DNA of 64,000 nucleotides, from NCBI RefSeq assembly GCF_932526225.1, contig NC_064039.1, positions 17,354,639-17,418,638 of the forward strand, given 5' to 3'. The notes beneath the pieces were generated by a model that saw only the letters and a list, made by a program, of their open reading frames with translations, was not told the origin of the DNA and searched no databases. Below are positions 45,156-59,004 of the stretch, in pieces. Made by a program: the position numbers and the translations under genes. Each line of letters starts with the position of its first letter. The stretch's first letter is position 1. Source of the DNA: Nematostella vectensis (taxonomy: Eukaryota > Cnidaria > Anthozoa > Actiniaria > Edwardsiidae).

Positions 45156-46732
45156 GAACCCATATTACCTAGATCTTGAAACCTTGTGACTGGTTGAACC
45201 AACCCCTAAAACCCTGCACCTCCAAGACCAAGCCATTGATACCCTCTACCCCAGTGTACCCACTCATTTATAATTTGCACCCCTATGACCTAGTTCTTGA
45301 TATCATTGACCCTTATTACCATCCCTTGAAGTCTAGTACCCGTTTGACCAACTCTTGTTACCCTGTACACCTGTCACCTCACCCACTAACTCACTTATCT
45401 TAACGTCCCCTTCACGTCCTTATCTTAACACCCCTGAAAAAATCTCAAGTTAATCTGACCTGGATTCGAACCACGGGCCTCTTGTTTGAGAAGCGAAGCC
45501 CGTACCACTGAGCTATCGCGCCACTCTCTTGAAAACTAGAAGTAACTACCGTATAGCCTTGTTTACCCAGCCTTATAAGGTATAGAGAAGTTTTTCTTGA
45601 TATCTCGAGAGTGGCGCTATGGGTCAGTGGTACGGGCTTCGCTTCTCAAGCAAACGGGCCAGGGTTCGGATCCAGGTAAGATAAACTAGAGACTTTTTCA
45701 GGAGTGTTGAGGTAAGGACTGTGGCATCAGGGAGTGGGTGCAAAGGGGAAAAGGATATAAACGGCAGGGTCACAGATGTGCAAGTTGGTAAGCGCTTGGT
45801 CCGACATGGGTAAAGGGTAGTTATGTGATTAGGTGTCATAGGGGTGTAGGTCAGTTAGGGATGGGTAGCCAGGGATATGGGGTAGTAAGTGCTAGGTCAT
45901 AGGGGTGTAGCTTTGTTAGGGGTTGGTACTCAGGGGTATAGGGTAGTAAGTGCTAAGTCATAGGGGTGTAACTTAGTTAGCGGTGGGTACCCATGGGTAT
46001 AGGGTAGTTAGTGCTAGGTCGTAGGTGTGTAGCTTAGCTAGGTGTATGTACTTAGGGGTATAGGCTACTTAGTGCTAGGACATAGGGGTGTAGTTTAGTT
46101 AGGAGTGGGTACACAGGGCTAGAGGGGTGTAGTTTAGTTAGGGTATGGTTTTAAGGGGTATAGGGTAGTTAGTGCTACGTCACAGGGGTGTAGCTTAGCA
46201 AGGGTTGGGTACTCAGGGGCAAAGTATAGTTATTGCTAGGTCATAGGGGTGAGGCTCAGTTAGGGGTAGGTATTAAGGAGTATAGCGTAGTTAGTGCTAG
46301 GTAGTAGGGGTGTAGCTTAGTTAGGCGTGGATACTCAGGGATATAGGGTAGCTATTATTATTAATTGTCATTATTAATTATTAATTGCCATTATTAATTG
46401 TTATTATTAATTATTAATTATTAATTGGCATTATTAATTATTAATTGCAATTATTAATTATTAATTGCCATTGCTAATTATTAATTGTCATTATTAATTA
46501 TTAATTGTCATTATTAATTATTAATTGTCATTATTAATTATTAATTGTCATTATTAATTATTTATTATTAATTGTCATTATTAATTATTAATGATTAATA
46601 GTCATTATTAATTATTAATTATTAATTGTCATTATTTATTATTAATTGTCATTATTGATTGTCATTAATTATAAAATGTCATTATTAATTATTAATTGTC
46701 ATTATTAATTATTAATTATTAATTATTATCAT
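45156..46732. repeat. unit 19, 1577 bp, long AT tail, twin of unit 13
   Basis: tRNA-like: minus 45437-45522; plus 45613-45698. Confidence 0.93.
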
Positions 46733-48320
46733 GTACCCATATTACCTAGCTCTTGAAACCCTGTGACTGGTTGAACCATCCCCTAAAACCCTGCACCTCC
46801 AAGACCAAGCCATTGATACCCTCTACCCCAGTGTACCCACTCATTTATAACTTGCACCCCTATGACCTAGTTCTTGATATCATTGACACTTCTTACCATA
46901 CCTTGAAGTCTAGTACCCGTTTGACAAACTCTTGTTACCCTGTACACCTGTCAACTCACCCACTAACTCACTTATCTTAACGTCCCCTTAACGTCCTTAT
47001 CTTAACACCCCTGAAAAAAACCCAAGTTGATCTGACCTGGATTCGAACCACGGGCCTCATGTTTGAGAAGCGAAGCCCGTACCACTGAGCTATCGCGCCA
47101 CTCTCTTGAAAACTAGAAGTAACTACCGTATAGCCTTGTTTACCCAGCCTTATAAGGTATAGAGTAGTTTTTCCTTGATATCTCGAGAGTGGGGCTATGG
47201 CTCAGTGGTACGGGCTTCGCTTCTCAAGCAAACGGGCCAGGGTTCGAATCCAGGTAAGATAAACTAGAGACTTTTTCAGGGGTGTTAAGGTAAGGATGGT
47301 GGCATTGGGGGGTGGGTGCACAGGGGAAAAGGATATAAACGGCTAGGTCACAGGTGTGCAAGTTGTTAAGCGCTTGGTCATACATGGGTAAAGGGTAGTT
47401 ATGTGATTAGGTGTCATAGGGGTGTAGGTCAGTTGGGGATGGGTAGGCAGGGGTATGGGGTAGTAAGTGCTAGGTCATAAGGGTGTAGCTTTGTTAGGGG
47501 TTGGTACTCAGGGGTATAGGGTAGTAAGTGCTTTGTCATAGGGGTGTAACTTAGTTTGCGGTGGGTACCTATGGGTATAGGGTAGTTAGTGCTAGGTCGT
47601 AGGGGTGTAGCTTAGCTAGGTGTATGTACTTAAGGGTATAGGCTACTTAGTGCTAGGACATAGGGGTGTAGTTTAGTTAGGAGTGGGTACACAGGTTTAT
47701 AGGGGTGTAGTTTAGTTAGGGTATGGTTTTAAGGGGTATAGGGTAGTTAGTGCAGTCACAGGGGTGTAGCTTAGCAAGGGTTTGGTACTCAGGGGTAAAG
47801 TATAGTTATTGCTAGGTCATAGGGGTGAGGCTCAGTTAGGGGTAGGTATTCAGGAGTATAGCGTAGTTAGTGCTATGTAGTAGGAGTGTAGCTTAGTTAG
47901 GCGTGGATACTCAGGGATATAGGGTAGCTATTATTATTAATTGTCATTATTAATTGTCATTATTAATTATTTATTGTCATTATTAATTGCCATTATTAAT
48001 TGTTATTATTAATTATTAATTATTAATTGCCATTATTAATTATTAATTGCCATTATTAATTATTAATTGCCATTATTAATTATTAATTGCCATTACTAAT
48101 TATTAATTGTCGTTATTAATTATTAATTGTCATTATTAATTATTAATTGTCATTATTAATTATTAATTGTCATTATTAATTATTTATTATTAATTGTCAT
48201 TATTAATTATTAATGATTAATAGTCATTATTAATTATTAATTGTCATTATTGATTGTCATTAATTATAAAATGTCATTATTAATTATTAATTGTCATTAT
48301 TAATTATTAATTATTATCAT
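46733..48320. repeat. unit 20, 1588 bp, long AT tail, twin of unit 14
   Basis: tRNA-like: minus 47014-47099; plus 47191-47276. Confidence 0.93.
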
Positions 48321-49911
48321 GTACCCATATTACCTAGCTCTTGAAACCCTGTGACTGGTTGAACCATCCCCTAAAACCCTGCACCTCCAAGACCAAGCCA
48401 TTGATACCCTCTACCCCTGTGTACCCACTCATTTATAACTTGCACCCCTATGACCTAGTTCTTGATATCATTGACCCTTCTTACCATCCCTTGAAGTCTA
48501 GTACCCGTTTGACAAAGTCTTGTTACCCTGCACACCTGTCAACTCACCCACTAACTCACTTATCTTAACGTCCCCTTAACGTCCTTATCTTAACACCCCT
48601 GAAAAAAACCCAAGTTGATCTGACCTGGATTCGAACCACGGGCCTCATGTTTGAGAAGCGAAGCCCGTACCACTGAGCTATCGCGCCACTCTCTTGAAAA
48701 CTAGAAGTAACTACCGTATAGCCTTGTTTACCCAGCCTTATAAGGTATAGAGTAGTTTTTCCTTGATATCTCGAGAGTGGGGCTATGGCTCAGTGGTACG
48801 GGCTTCGCTTCTCAAGCAAACGGGCCAGGGTTCGAATCCAGGTAAGATAAACTAGAGACTTTTTCAGGGGTGTTAAGGTAAGGACGGTGGCATTGGGGGG
48901 TGGGTGCACAGGGGAAAAGGATATAAACGGCTGGGTCACAGGTGTGCAAGTTGGTAAGCGCTTGGTCATACATGGGTAAAGGGTAGTTATGTGATTAGGT
49001 GTCATAGGGGTGTAGGTCAGTTGGGGATGGGTAGGCAGGGATATGGGGTAGTAAGTGCTAGGTCATAGGGGTGTAGCTTTGTTAGGGGTTGGTACTCAGG
49101 GGTATAGGGTAGTAAGTGCTTAGTCATAGGGGTGTAACTTAGTTAGCGGTGGGTACCCATGGGTATAGGGTAGTTAGTGCTAGGTCGTAGGTGTGTAGCT
49201 TAGCTAGGTGTATGTACTTAGGGGTATAGGCTACTTAGTGCTAGGACATAGGGGTGTAGTTTAGTTAGGAGTGGGTACACAGGGTTAGAGGGGTGTAGTT
49301 TAGTTAGGGTATGGTTTTAAGGGGTATAGGGTAGTTAGTGCTACGTCACAGGGGTGTAGCTTAGCAAGGGTTGGGTACTCAGGGGCAAAGTATAGTTATT
49401 GCTAGGTCATAGGGGTGAGGCTCAGTTAGGGGTAGGTATTCAGGAGTATAGCGTAGTTAGTGCTAGGTAGTAGGGGTGTAGCCTAGTTAGGCGTGGATAC
49501 TCAGGGATATAGGGTAGCTATTATTATTAATTGTCATTATTAATTGTCATTATTAATTTTTAATTGCCATTATTAATTGTTATTATTAATTATTAATTAT
49601 TAATTGGCATTATTAATTATTAATTGCCATTATTAATTATTAATTGCCATTGCTAATTATTAATTGTCATTATTAATTATTAATTGTCATTATTAATTAT
49701 TAAATGTCATTATTAATTATTAATTGTCATTATTAATTATTTATTATTAATTGTCATTATTAATTATTAATGATTAATAGTCATTATTAATTATTAATTA
49801 TTAATTGTCATTATTAATTATTAATTGTCATTATTGATTGTCATTAATTATAAAATGTCATTATTAATTATTAATTGTCATTATTAATTATTAATTATTA
49901 ATTATTATCAT
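48321..49911. repeat. unit 21, 1591 bp, long AT tail, twin of unit 15
   Basis: tRNA-like: minus 48602-48687; plus 48779-48864. Confidence 0.93.
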
Positions 49912-51205
49912 GTACCCATATTACCTAGCTCTTGAAACCCTGTGACTGGTTGAACCATCCCCTAAAACCCTGCACCTCCAAGACCAAGCCATTGATACCC
50001 TCTACCCCAGTGTACCCACTCATTTATAACTTGCACCCCTATGACCTAGTTCTTGATATCATTGACCCTTCTTACCATACCTTGAAGTCTAGTACCCGTT
50101 TGACAAACTCTTGTTACCCTGTACACCTGTCAACTCACCCACTAACTCACTTATCTTAACGTCCCCTTAACGTCCTTATCTTAACACCCCTGAAAAAAAC
50201 CCAAGTTGATCTGACCTGGATTCGAACCATGGGCCTCATGTTTGAGAAGCGAAGCCCGTACCACTGAGCTATCGCGCCACTCTCTTGAAAACTAGAAGTA
50301 ACTACCGTATAGCCTTGTTTACCCAGCCTTATAAGGTATAGAGAAGTTTTTCTTGATATCTCCAAAGCGGCGCTATGGGTCAGTGGTACGGGCTTCGCTT
50401 CTCAAGCAAACGGGCCAGGGTTCGAATCCAGGTAAGATAAACTAGAGACTTTTTCAGGGGTGTTAAAGGTAAGGACGGTGGCATTAGGGGGTGGGTGCAC
50501 AGGGGTACAGGATATAAACGGCAGGTTCATAGGTGTGCAAGTTGGTAAGCGCTTGGTCATACATGGGTAAAGGGTAGTTATGTGATTAGGTGTCATAGGG
50601 GTGTAGGTCAGTTAGGATGGGTAGGCAGGGATATAGGGTAGTAAGTGCTAGGTCATAGGGGTGTAGCTTTGTAAGGGGTTGGTACTCAGGGGTATAGGGT
50701 AGTAAATGCTAGGTCATAGGGGTGTAGCTTTGTTAGGGGTTGGTACTCAGGGGTATAGGGTAGTAAGTGCTACGTCATAGGGGTGTAACTTAGTTAGAGG
50801 TGGGTACCCATGGGTATAGGGTAGTTAGTGCTACGTCGTAGGGGTGTAGCTTAGCTAGGTGTATGTACTTAGGGGTATATGCTACTTAGTGCTAGGACAT
50901 ATGGGGTGTAGTTTAGTTAGGAGTGGGTACACAGGGTTATAGGGGTGTAGTTTAGTTAGGGTATGGTTTTAAGGGGTATAGGGTAGTTAGTGCTACGTCA
51001 CAGGGTTGTAGCTTAGCAAGGGTTGGGTACTCAGGGGTAAAGTGTAGTTATTGCTAGGTCATAGGGGTGAGGCTCAGTTAGGGGTAGGTATTCATTAGTA
51101 TAGCGTAGTTAGTGCTACGTTGTAGGGGTGTAGCTTAGTTAGGCGTGGATACTCAGGGATATAGGGTAGCTATTATTATTAATTATTAGTATTAATTATT
51201 ATAAT
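49912..51205. repeat. unit 22, 1294 bp, twin of unit 16
   Basis: tRNA-like: minus 50193-50278; plus 50369-50454. Confidence 0.93.
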
Positions 51206-52428
51206 GTACCCATATTACCTAGCTCTTGAAACCCTGTGACTGGTTGAACCATCCCCTAAAACCCTGCACCTCCAAGACCAAGCCATTGATACCCTCTACC
51301 CCTGTGTACCCACTCATTTATAACTTGCACCCCTATGACCTAGTTCTTGATATCATTGACCCTTATTACCATCCCTTGAAGTCTAGTACCCGTTTGACCA
51401 GCTCTTGTTACCCTGTACACCTGTCACCTCACCCACTAACTCACTTATCTTAACGTCCCCTTCACGTCCTTATCTTAACACCCCTGAAAAAATCCCAAGT
51501 TAATCTGACCTGGATTCGAACCACGGGCCTCTTGTTTGAGAAGCGAAGCCCGTACCACTGAGCAATCGCGCCACTCTCTTGAAAACTAGAAGTAACTACC
51601 GTATAGCCTTGTTTACCCAGCCTTATAAGGTTTAGAGTAGTTTTTCCTTGATATCTCGAGAGTGGCGCTATGTCTCAGTGGTACGGGCTTCGCTTCTCAA
51701 GCAAACGGGCCAGGGTTCGAATCCAGGTAAGATAAACTAGAGACTTTTTCAGGGGTGTTAAGGTAAGGACGGTAGGATTAGGGGGTGGGTGCACAGGGGA
51801 AAAGGGTATAAACGGCAGGGTCACAGGTGTGCAAGTTGGTAAGCGCTTGGTCATACATGGGTAAAGGGTAGTTATGTGACTAGGTGTCATAGGGGTGTAG
51901 GCCAGTTAGGATGGGTAGGCAGGGATATAGGGTAGTAAGTGCTAGGTCATAGGAATGTAGCTTTGTTAGGGGTTGGTACTCAGGGGTATAGGGTAGTAAG
52001 TGCTAAGTCATAGGGGTGTAACTTAGTTAGAGGTGGGTACCCATGGGTATAGGGTAGTTAGTGCTACGTCGTGGGGGTGTAGCTTAGCTAGGTGTATGTA
52101 CTTAGGGGTATAGGCTACTTAGTGCTAGGACATATCGGGTGTAGTTTAGTTAGGAGTGGGTACACAGGGTTAGAGGGGTGTAGTTTAGTTAGGGTATGGT
52201 TTTAAGGGGTATAGGGTAGTTAGTGCTACGTCACAGGGGTGTAGCTTAGCAAGGGTTGGGTACTCAGGGGTAAAGTGTAGTTATTGCTAGGTCATAGGGG
52301 TTAGGCTCAGTTAGGGGTAGGTATTCAGGAGTATAGCTTAGTTAGTGCTAGGTCGTAGGGGTGAAGCTAAGTTAGGCGTGGATACTCAGGGATATAGGGT
52401 AGCTATTATTATTATTAATTATTATAAT
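51206..52428. repeat. unit 23, 1223 bp, twin of unit 17 except its tail
   Basis: tRNA-like: minus 51487-51572; plus 51664-51749. The tail departs from unit 17 at 52415, where the higher-order match ends. Confidence 0.93.
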
Positions 52429-53683
52429 GTACCCATATTACCTAGCTCTTGAAACCCTGTGACTGGTTGAACCGTCCCCTAAAACCCTGCACCTCCAAGA
52501 CCAAGCCATTGATACCCTCTACCCCTGTGTACCAACTCATTTATAACTTGCACCCCTATGACCTAGTTCTTGATATCATTGACCCTTATTACCATCCCTT
52601 GAAGTCTAGTACCCGTTTGACCAACTCTTGTTACCCTGTACACCTGTCAACTCCCCCACTAACTCACTTATCTTAACGTCCCCTTAAAATCCTTATCTTA
52701 ACACCCCTGAAAAAATCCCAAGGTAATCTGACCTGGATTCGAACCACGGGCCTCTTGTTTGAGAAGCGAAACCCGTACAACTGAGCTATCGCGCCACTCT
52801 CTTGAAAACTAGAAGTAACTACCGTATAGCCTTGTTTACCCAGCCTTATAAGGTATAGAGTAGTTTTTCCTTGATATCTCGAGAGTGGCGCTATGTCTCA
52901 GTGGTACGGGCTTCGCTTCTCAAGCAAACGGGCCAGGGTTCGAATCCAGGTAAGATAATCTAGAGACTTTTTCAGGGGTGTTAAGGTAAGGACGGTGGCA
53001 TTAGGGGGTGGGTGCACAGGGGAAAAGGATATAAACGGCATGGTCAAAGGTGTGCAAGTTGGTAAGCGCTTGGTCATACATGGGTAAAGGGTAGTTATGT
53101 GATTAGGTGTCATAGGGGTGTAGGTCAGTTCAGGATGGGTAGGCAGGGACATAGGGTAGTAAGTGCTAGGTCATAGGGGTGTAGCTTTGTTAGGGGTTGG
53201 TACTCAGGGGTATAGGGTAGTAAGTGCTAAGTCATAGGGGTGTAACTTAGTTAGCGGTGGGTACCCATGGGTATAGGGTAGTTAGTGCTAGGTCGTAGGG
53301 GTGTAGCTTAGCTAGGTGTATGTACTTATTGGTATAGGCTAGTTAGTGCTAGGACATAGGGGTGTAGTTTTTTTAGGAGTGGGTACACAGGGTTATAGGG
53401 TAGGTAAGTGCTCGGTAATAGGGGTGTAGTTTAGTTAGGGCTGGGTATTCAGGGGTATAAGGCAGTTAGTGCTACGTCACAGGGGTGTAGCTTAGCAAGG
53501 GTTTGGAACTCAGGGGTAAAGTGTAGTTATTTCTAGGTCATAGGGGTGAGGCTAAGTTAGGGGTAGGTATTCAGGAGTATAGCGTAGTTAGTGCTACGTC
53601 GTAGGGGTGTAGCTTAGTTAGGCGTGGATACTCAGGGATATAGGGTAGCTTTTATTATTAATTATTATTATTAATATTATAAT
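52429..53683. repeat. unit 24, 1255 bp
   Basis: tRNA-like: minus 52710-52795 (A box TAGCTCAGTTG); plus 52887-52972 (A box TGTCTCAGTGG). The G-rich arm has a GTAGGTAAGTGCTCGG subrepeat type also seen in units 2, 3 and 25. Confidence 0.92.
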
Positions 53684-54930
53684 GTACCCATATTACCTAG
53701 CTCTTGAAACCCTGTGACTGTTTGAACCATCCCCTAAATCCTGCACCTCCAAGACTAAGCCATTGATTCCCTCTACCCCTGTGTACCCACTCATTTATAA
53801 CTTGCACCCCTATGACCTACTTCTTGATATCATTGACCCTTATTACCATCCCTTGAAGTCTAGTACCCGTTTAACAAACTGTTGTTACCCTGTACACCTG
53901 TCAACTCACCCACTAACTTACTTATCTTAACGTCCCCTTAACGCCGTTATCTTAACACCCCTGAAAAAACCCCAAGTTGATCTGACCTGGATTCGAAGCA
54001 CGGGCCTCTTGTTTGAGAAGCGAAGCCCGTACCACTGAGCTATCGCGCCACTCTCTTGAAAACTAAAAGTAACTACCGTATAGCCTTGTTTACCCAGCCT
54101 TATAAGGTATAGAGTAGTTTTATCTTGATATCTCGAGAGTGGCGCTATGGCTCAGTGGTACGGGCTTCGCTTCTCAAGCAAACGGGCCAGGATTCGAATC
54201 CAGGTAAGATAAACTAGAGACTTTTTCAGGGGTGTTAAGGTAAGGACGGTGGCATTGGGGGGTGGGTGCACAGGGGAAAAGAATATAAACGGCAGGGTTA
54301 CAGGTGTGCAAGTTGGTAAGCGCTTGGTCATACATGGGTAAAGGGTAGTTATGTGACTAGGTGTCATAGGGGTGTAGGCCAGTTAGGGATGGGTAGGCAG
54401 GGATATAGGGTAGTAAGTGCTAGGTCATAGGGGTGTAGCTTTGTTACGGGTTGGTACTCAAGGGTATAGGGTAGTAAGTGCTAAGTCATAGGGGATGTAA
54501 CTTAATTAGCGGTGGGTACCCATGGGTATAGGGTAGTTAGTGCTGGGTCGTAGGGGTGTAGCTTAGCTAGGTGTATGTACTTAGGGGTATAGGCTAGTTA
54601 GTGCTAGGACATAGGGGTGTAGTTTAGTTAGGGGTGGGTACACAGGGTTATAGGGTAGGTAAGTGCTCGGTTATAGGAGTGTAGTTTAGTTAGGGTATGG
54701 TTTTAAGGGGTATAGGGTAGTTAGTGCTACGTCACAGGGATGTAGCTTAGCAAGTGTTGGGTACTCAGGGGTGAGGTTTAGTTATTGCTAGGTCATAGGG
54801 TTTGAGGCTCAGTTAGGGGTAGGTATTCAGGAGTATAGCGTAGTTAGTGCTAGGTCGTAGGGGTGTAGCTTAGTTAGGCGTGGATACTCAGGTATATAGG
54901 GTAGCTATTATTATTAATTATTATTATAAT
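53684..54930. repeat. unit 25, 1247 bp
   Basis: tRNA-like: minus 53964-54049 (B box GCTTCGAATCC); plus 54141-54226 (B box GATTCGAATCC). Both B boxes are altered. Confidence 0.92.
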
Positions 54931-56539
54931 GTACCCATATTACCTAGCTCTTGAAACCCTGTGACTGGTTGAACAATCCCCTAAAACCCTGCACCTCCAA
55001 GACCAAGCCATTGATACCCTCTACCCCTGTGTACCAACTCATTTATAACTTGCACCCCTATGACCTAGTTCTTGATATCATTGACCCTTATTACCATCCC
55101 TTGAAGTCTAGTACCCGTTTGACCAACTCTTGTTACCCTGTACACCTGTCAACTCCCCCACTAACTCACTTATCTTAACGTCCCCTTAACGCCCTTATCT
55201 TAACACCCCTGAAAAAAACCCAAGTTGATCTGACCTGGATTCGAACCACAAGCCTCTTGTTTGAGAAGCGAAGCCCGTACCACTGAGCTATCGCGCCACT
55301 CTCTTGAAAACTAGAAGTAACTACCGTATAGCCTTGTTTACCCAGCCTTATTAGGTATAGAGTAGTTTTTCCTTGATATCTCGAGAGTGGCGCTATGGCT
55401 CAGTGGTACGGGCTTCGCTTCTCAAGCAAACGGGCCAGGGTTCGAATCCAGGTAAGATAAACTAGAGACTTTTTCAGGGGTGTTAAGGTAAGGACGGTGG
55501 CATTAGGGGTTAGGTGCACAGGGGAAAATGATATAAACGGCAGGGTCACAGGTGTGCAAGTTGGTAAGCGCTTGGTCATACATGGGTAAAGGGTAGTTAT
55601 GTGATTAGGTGTCATAGGGGTGTAGGTCAGTTAGGATGGGTAGGCAGGGATATAGGGTAGTAAGTGCTAGCTCATAGGGGTGTAGCTTTGTTAGGGGTTG
55701 GTACTCAAGGGTATAGGGTAGTAAGTGCTAAGTCATAGGGGTGTAACTTAGTTAGCGGTGGGTACCCATGGGTATAGGGTAGTTAGTGCTAGGTCGTAGG
55801 GGTGTAGCTTAGCTAGGTGTATGTACTTAGGGGTATAGGCTACTTAGTGCTAGGACATACGGGTGTAGTTTAGTTAGGAGTGGGTACACAGGGTTAGAGG
55901 GGTGTAGTTTAGTTAGGGTATGGTTTTAAGGGGTATAGGGTAGTTAGTGCTACGTAACAGGGGTGTAGCTTAGTAAGGGTTGGGTACTCAGGGGTAAAGT
56001 ATAGTTATTGCTAGGTCATAGGGTTGAGCCTCAGTTAGGGGTAGGTATTCAGGAGTATAGCGTAGTTAGTGCTAGGTAGTAGGGGTGTAGCTTAGTTAGG
56101 CGTGGATACTCAGGGATATAGGGTAGCTATTATTATTAATTGTCATTATTAATTGTCATTATTAATTGTCATTATTAATTATTAATTGTCATTAATAATT
56201 GTCATTATTAATTGCCATTATTAATTGTTATTATTAATTATTAATTATTAATTGCCATTATTAATTTTTAATTGCCATTACTAATTATTAATTGTCATTA
56301 TTAATTATTAATTGTCATTATCAATTATTAATTGTCATTATTAATTATTAATTGTCATTATTAATTATTTATTATCAATTGTCATTATTAATTATTAATG
56401 ATTAATAGTCATTATTAATTATTAATTATTAATTGTCATTATTAATTATTAATTGTCATTATTGATTGTCATTAATTATAAAATGTCATTATTAATTATT
56501 AATTGTCATTATTAATTATTAATTATTAATTATTATCAT
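54931..56539. repeat. unit 26, 1609 bp, long AT tail
   Basis: tRNA-like: minus 55212-55297 (ACAAGCC variant, as in units 5, 6 and 31); plus 55389-55474 (consensus). Confidence 0.92.
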
Positions 56540-57772
56540 GTACCCATATTACCTAGCTCTTGAAACACTGTGACTGGTTGAACCGTCCCCTAAAACCCTG
56601 CACCTCCAAGACCAAGCCATTGATACCCTCTACCCCTGTGTACCAACTCATTTATAACTTGCACCCCTATGACCTAGTTCTTGATATCATTGACCCTTAT
56701 TACCATACCTTGAAGTCTAGTACCCGTTTGACCAATTCTTGTTACCCTGTACACCTGTCACCTCACCCACTAACTCACTTATCTTAACGTCCCCTTCACG
56801 TCCTTATCTTCACACCCCTGAAAAAACCTAAGTTGATCTGACCTGGATTCGAACCACGGGCCCCTTGTTTGAGAAGCGAAGCCCGTATCACTGAGCTATC
56901 GCGCCACTCTCTTGAAAACTAGAAGTAACTACCGTATAGCCTTGTTTACCCAGCCTTATAAGGTATAGAGGAGTTTTTCCTTGATATCTCGAGAGTGGGG
57001 CTATGGCTCAGTGGTACGGGCTTCGCTTCTCAAGCAAACGGGCCAGGGTTCGAATCCAGGTAAGATAAACTAGAGACTTTTTCAGGGGTGTTAAGGTAAG
57101 GACGGTGGCATTGGGGGGTGGGTGCACAGAGGAAAAGGATATAAACGGCTGGGTCACAGGTGTGCAAGTTGGTAAGCGCTTGGTCATACATGGGTAAAGG
57201 GTAGTTATGTGATTAGGTGTCATAGGGGTGTAGGTCAGTTAGGGATGGGTAGGCAGGGATATGGGGTAGTAAGTGCTAGGTCATAGGGGTGTAGCTTTGT
57301 TAGGGGTTGGTACTCAGGGGTATAGGGTAGTAAGTGCTAAGTCATAGGGGTGTAACTTAGTTTGCGGTGGGTACCTATGGGTATAGGGTAGTTAGTGCTA
57401 GGTCGTAGGGGTGTAGCTTAGCTAGGTGTATGTACTCAAGGGTATAGGCTACTTAGTGCTAGGACATAGGGGTGTAGTTTAGTTAGGAGTGGGTACACAG
57501 GTTTATAGGGGTGTAGTTTAGTTAGGGTATGGTTTTAAGGGGTATAGGGTAGTTAGTGCTACGTCACAGGGGTGTAGCTTAGCAAGGGTTGGGGTACTCA
57601 GGGGTAAAAGGAAGTTATTGCTAGGTCATAGGGGTGAGGCTCAGTTAGGGGTAGGTATTCAGGAGTATAGCGTAGTTAGTGCTAGGTCGTAGGGGTGTAG
57701 CTTAGTTAGGCGTGGATACTCAGGGATATAGAATAGCTATTATTATTAATTATTATTATTAATTATTATAAT
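56540..57772. repeat. unit 27, 1233 bp
   Basis: tRNA-like: minus 56820-56905 (CTCAGTGATACG variant); plus 56997-57082 with GGGGCTA start. Confidence 0.92.
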
Positions 57773-59004
57773 GTACCCATATTACCTAGCTCTTGAAACC
57801 CTGTGACTGGTTGAACCAACCCCTAAAACCCTGCACCTCCAAGACCAAGCCATTGATACCCTCTACCCCAGTGTACCCACTCATTTATAACTTGCACCCC
57901 TATGACCTAGTTCTTGATATCATTGACCCTTATTACCATCCCTTGAAGTCTAGTACCCGTTTGACCAACTCTTGTTACCCTGTACACCTGTCACCTCACC
58001 CACTAACTCACTTATCTTAACGTCCCCTTCACGTCCTTATCTTAACACCCCTGAAAAAATCCCAAGTTAATCTGACCTGGATTCGAATCACGGGCCTCTT
58101 GTTTGAGAAGCGAAGCCCGTACCACTGAGCTATCGCGCTACTCTCTTGAAAACTAGAAGTAACTACCGTATAGCCTTGTTTACCCAGCCTTATAAGGTAT
58201 AGAGAAGTTTTTCTTGATATCTCGAGAGTGGCGCTATGGGTCAGTGGTACGGGCTTCGCTTCTCAAGCAAACGGGCCAGGGTTCGAATCCAGGTAAGATA
58301 AACTAGAGACTTTTTCAGGGGTGTTAAGGTAAGGACGGTGGCATTAGGGGGTGGGTGCACAGGGGAAAAGGATATAAACGGCAGGGTCACAGATGTGCAA
58401 GTTGGTAAGCGCTTGGTCCTACATGGGTAAAGGGTAGTTATGTGATTAGGTGTCATAGGGGTGTAGGTTAGTTAGGGATGGGTAGGCAGGGATATGGGGT
58501 AGTAAGTGCTAGGTCATAGGGGTGTAGCTTTGTTAGGGGTTGGTACTCAGGGGTATAGGGTAGTAAGTGCTAAGTCATAGGGGTGTAACTTAGTTAGCGG
58601 TGGGTACCCATGGGTATAGGGTAGTTAGTTCTAGGTCGTAGATGTGTAGCTTAGCTAAGTGTATGTACTTAGGGGTATAGGCTACTTAGTGCTAGGACAT
58701 AGGGGTGTAGTTTAGTTAGGAGTGGGTACACAAGGTTATAGGGGTGTAGTTTAGTTAGGGTATGGTTTTAAGGGGTATAGGGTAGTTAGTGCTACGTCAC
58801 AGGGGTGTAGCTTAGCAAGGGTTGGGTACTCAGGGGTAAAGTGTAGTTATTGCTAGGTCATAGAGATGAGGCTCAGTTAGGGGTAGGTATTCAGGAGTAT
58901 AGCGTAGTTAGTGCTAGGTCGTAGGGGTGTAGCTTAGTTAGGCGTGGATACTCAGGGATATAGGGTAGCTATTATTATTAAATATTATTATTAATTATTA
59001 TAAT
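57773..59004. repeat. unit 28, 1232 bp
   Basis: tRNA-like: minus 58054-58139 (B box GATTCGAATCC, first base AGCGCGA); plus 58230-58315 with TGGGTCAGTGG. Confidence 0.92.

Larger units (their letters stand above)
43915..52369. repeat. higher-order repeat copy 2 (8455 bp, units 18-23)
   Basis: It is identical by eye to copy 1 except for A/C at 39396/47851 and A/T at 39622/48077. A further 45 bases match the start of the block (to 52414), after which the sequence differs. This is the pattern left by an exchange in exact unit register or by an assembly duplication. Confidence 0.93.
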
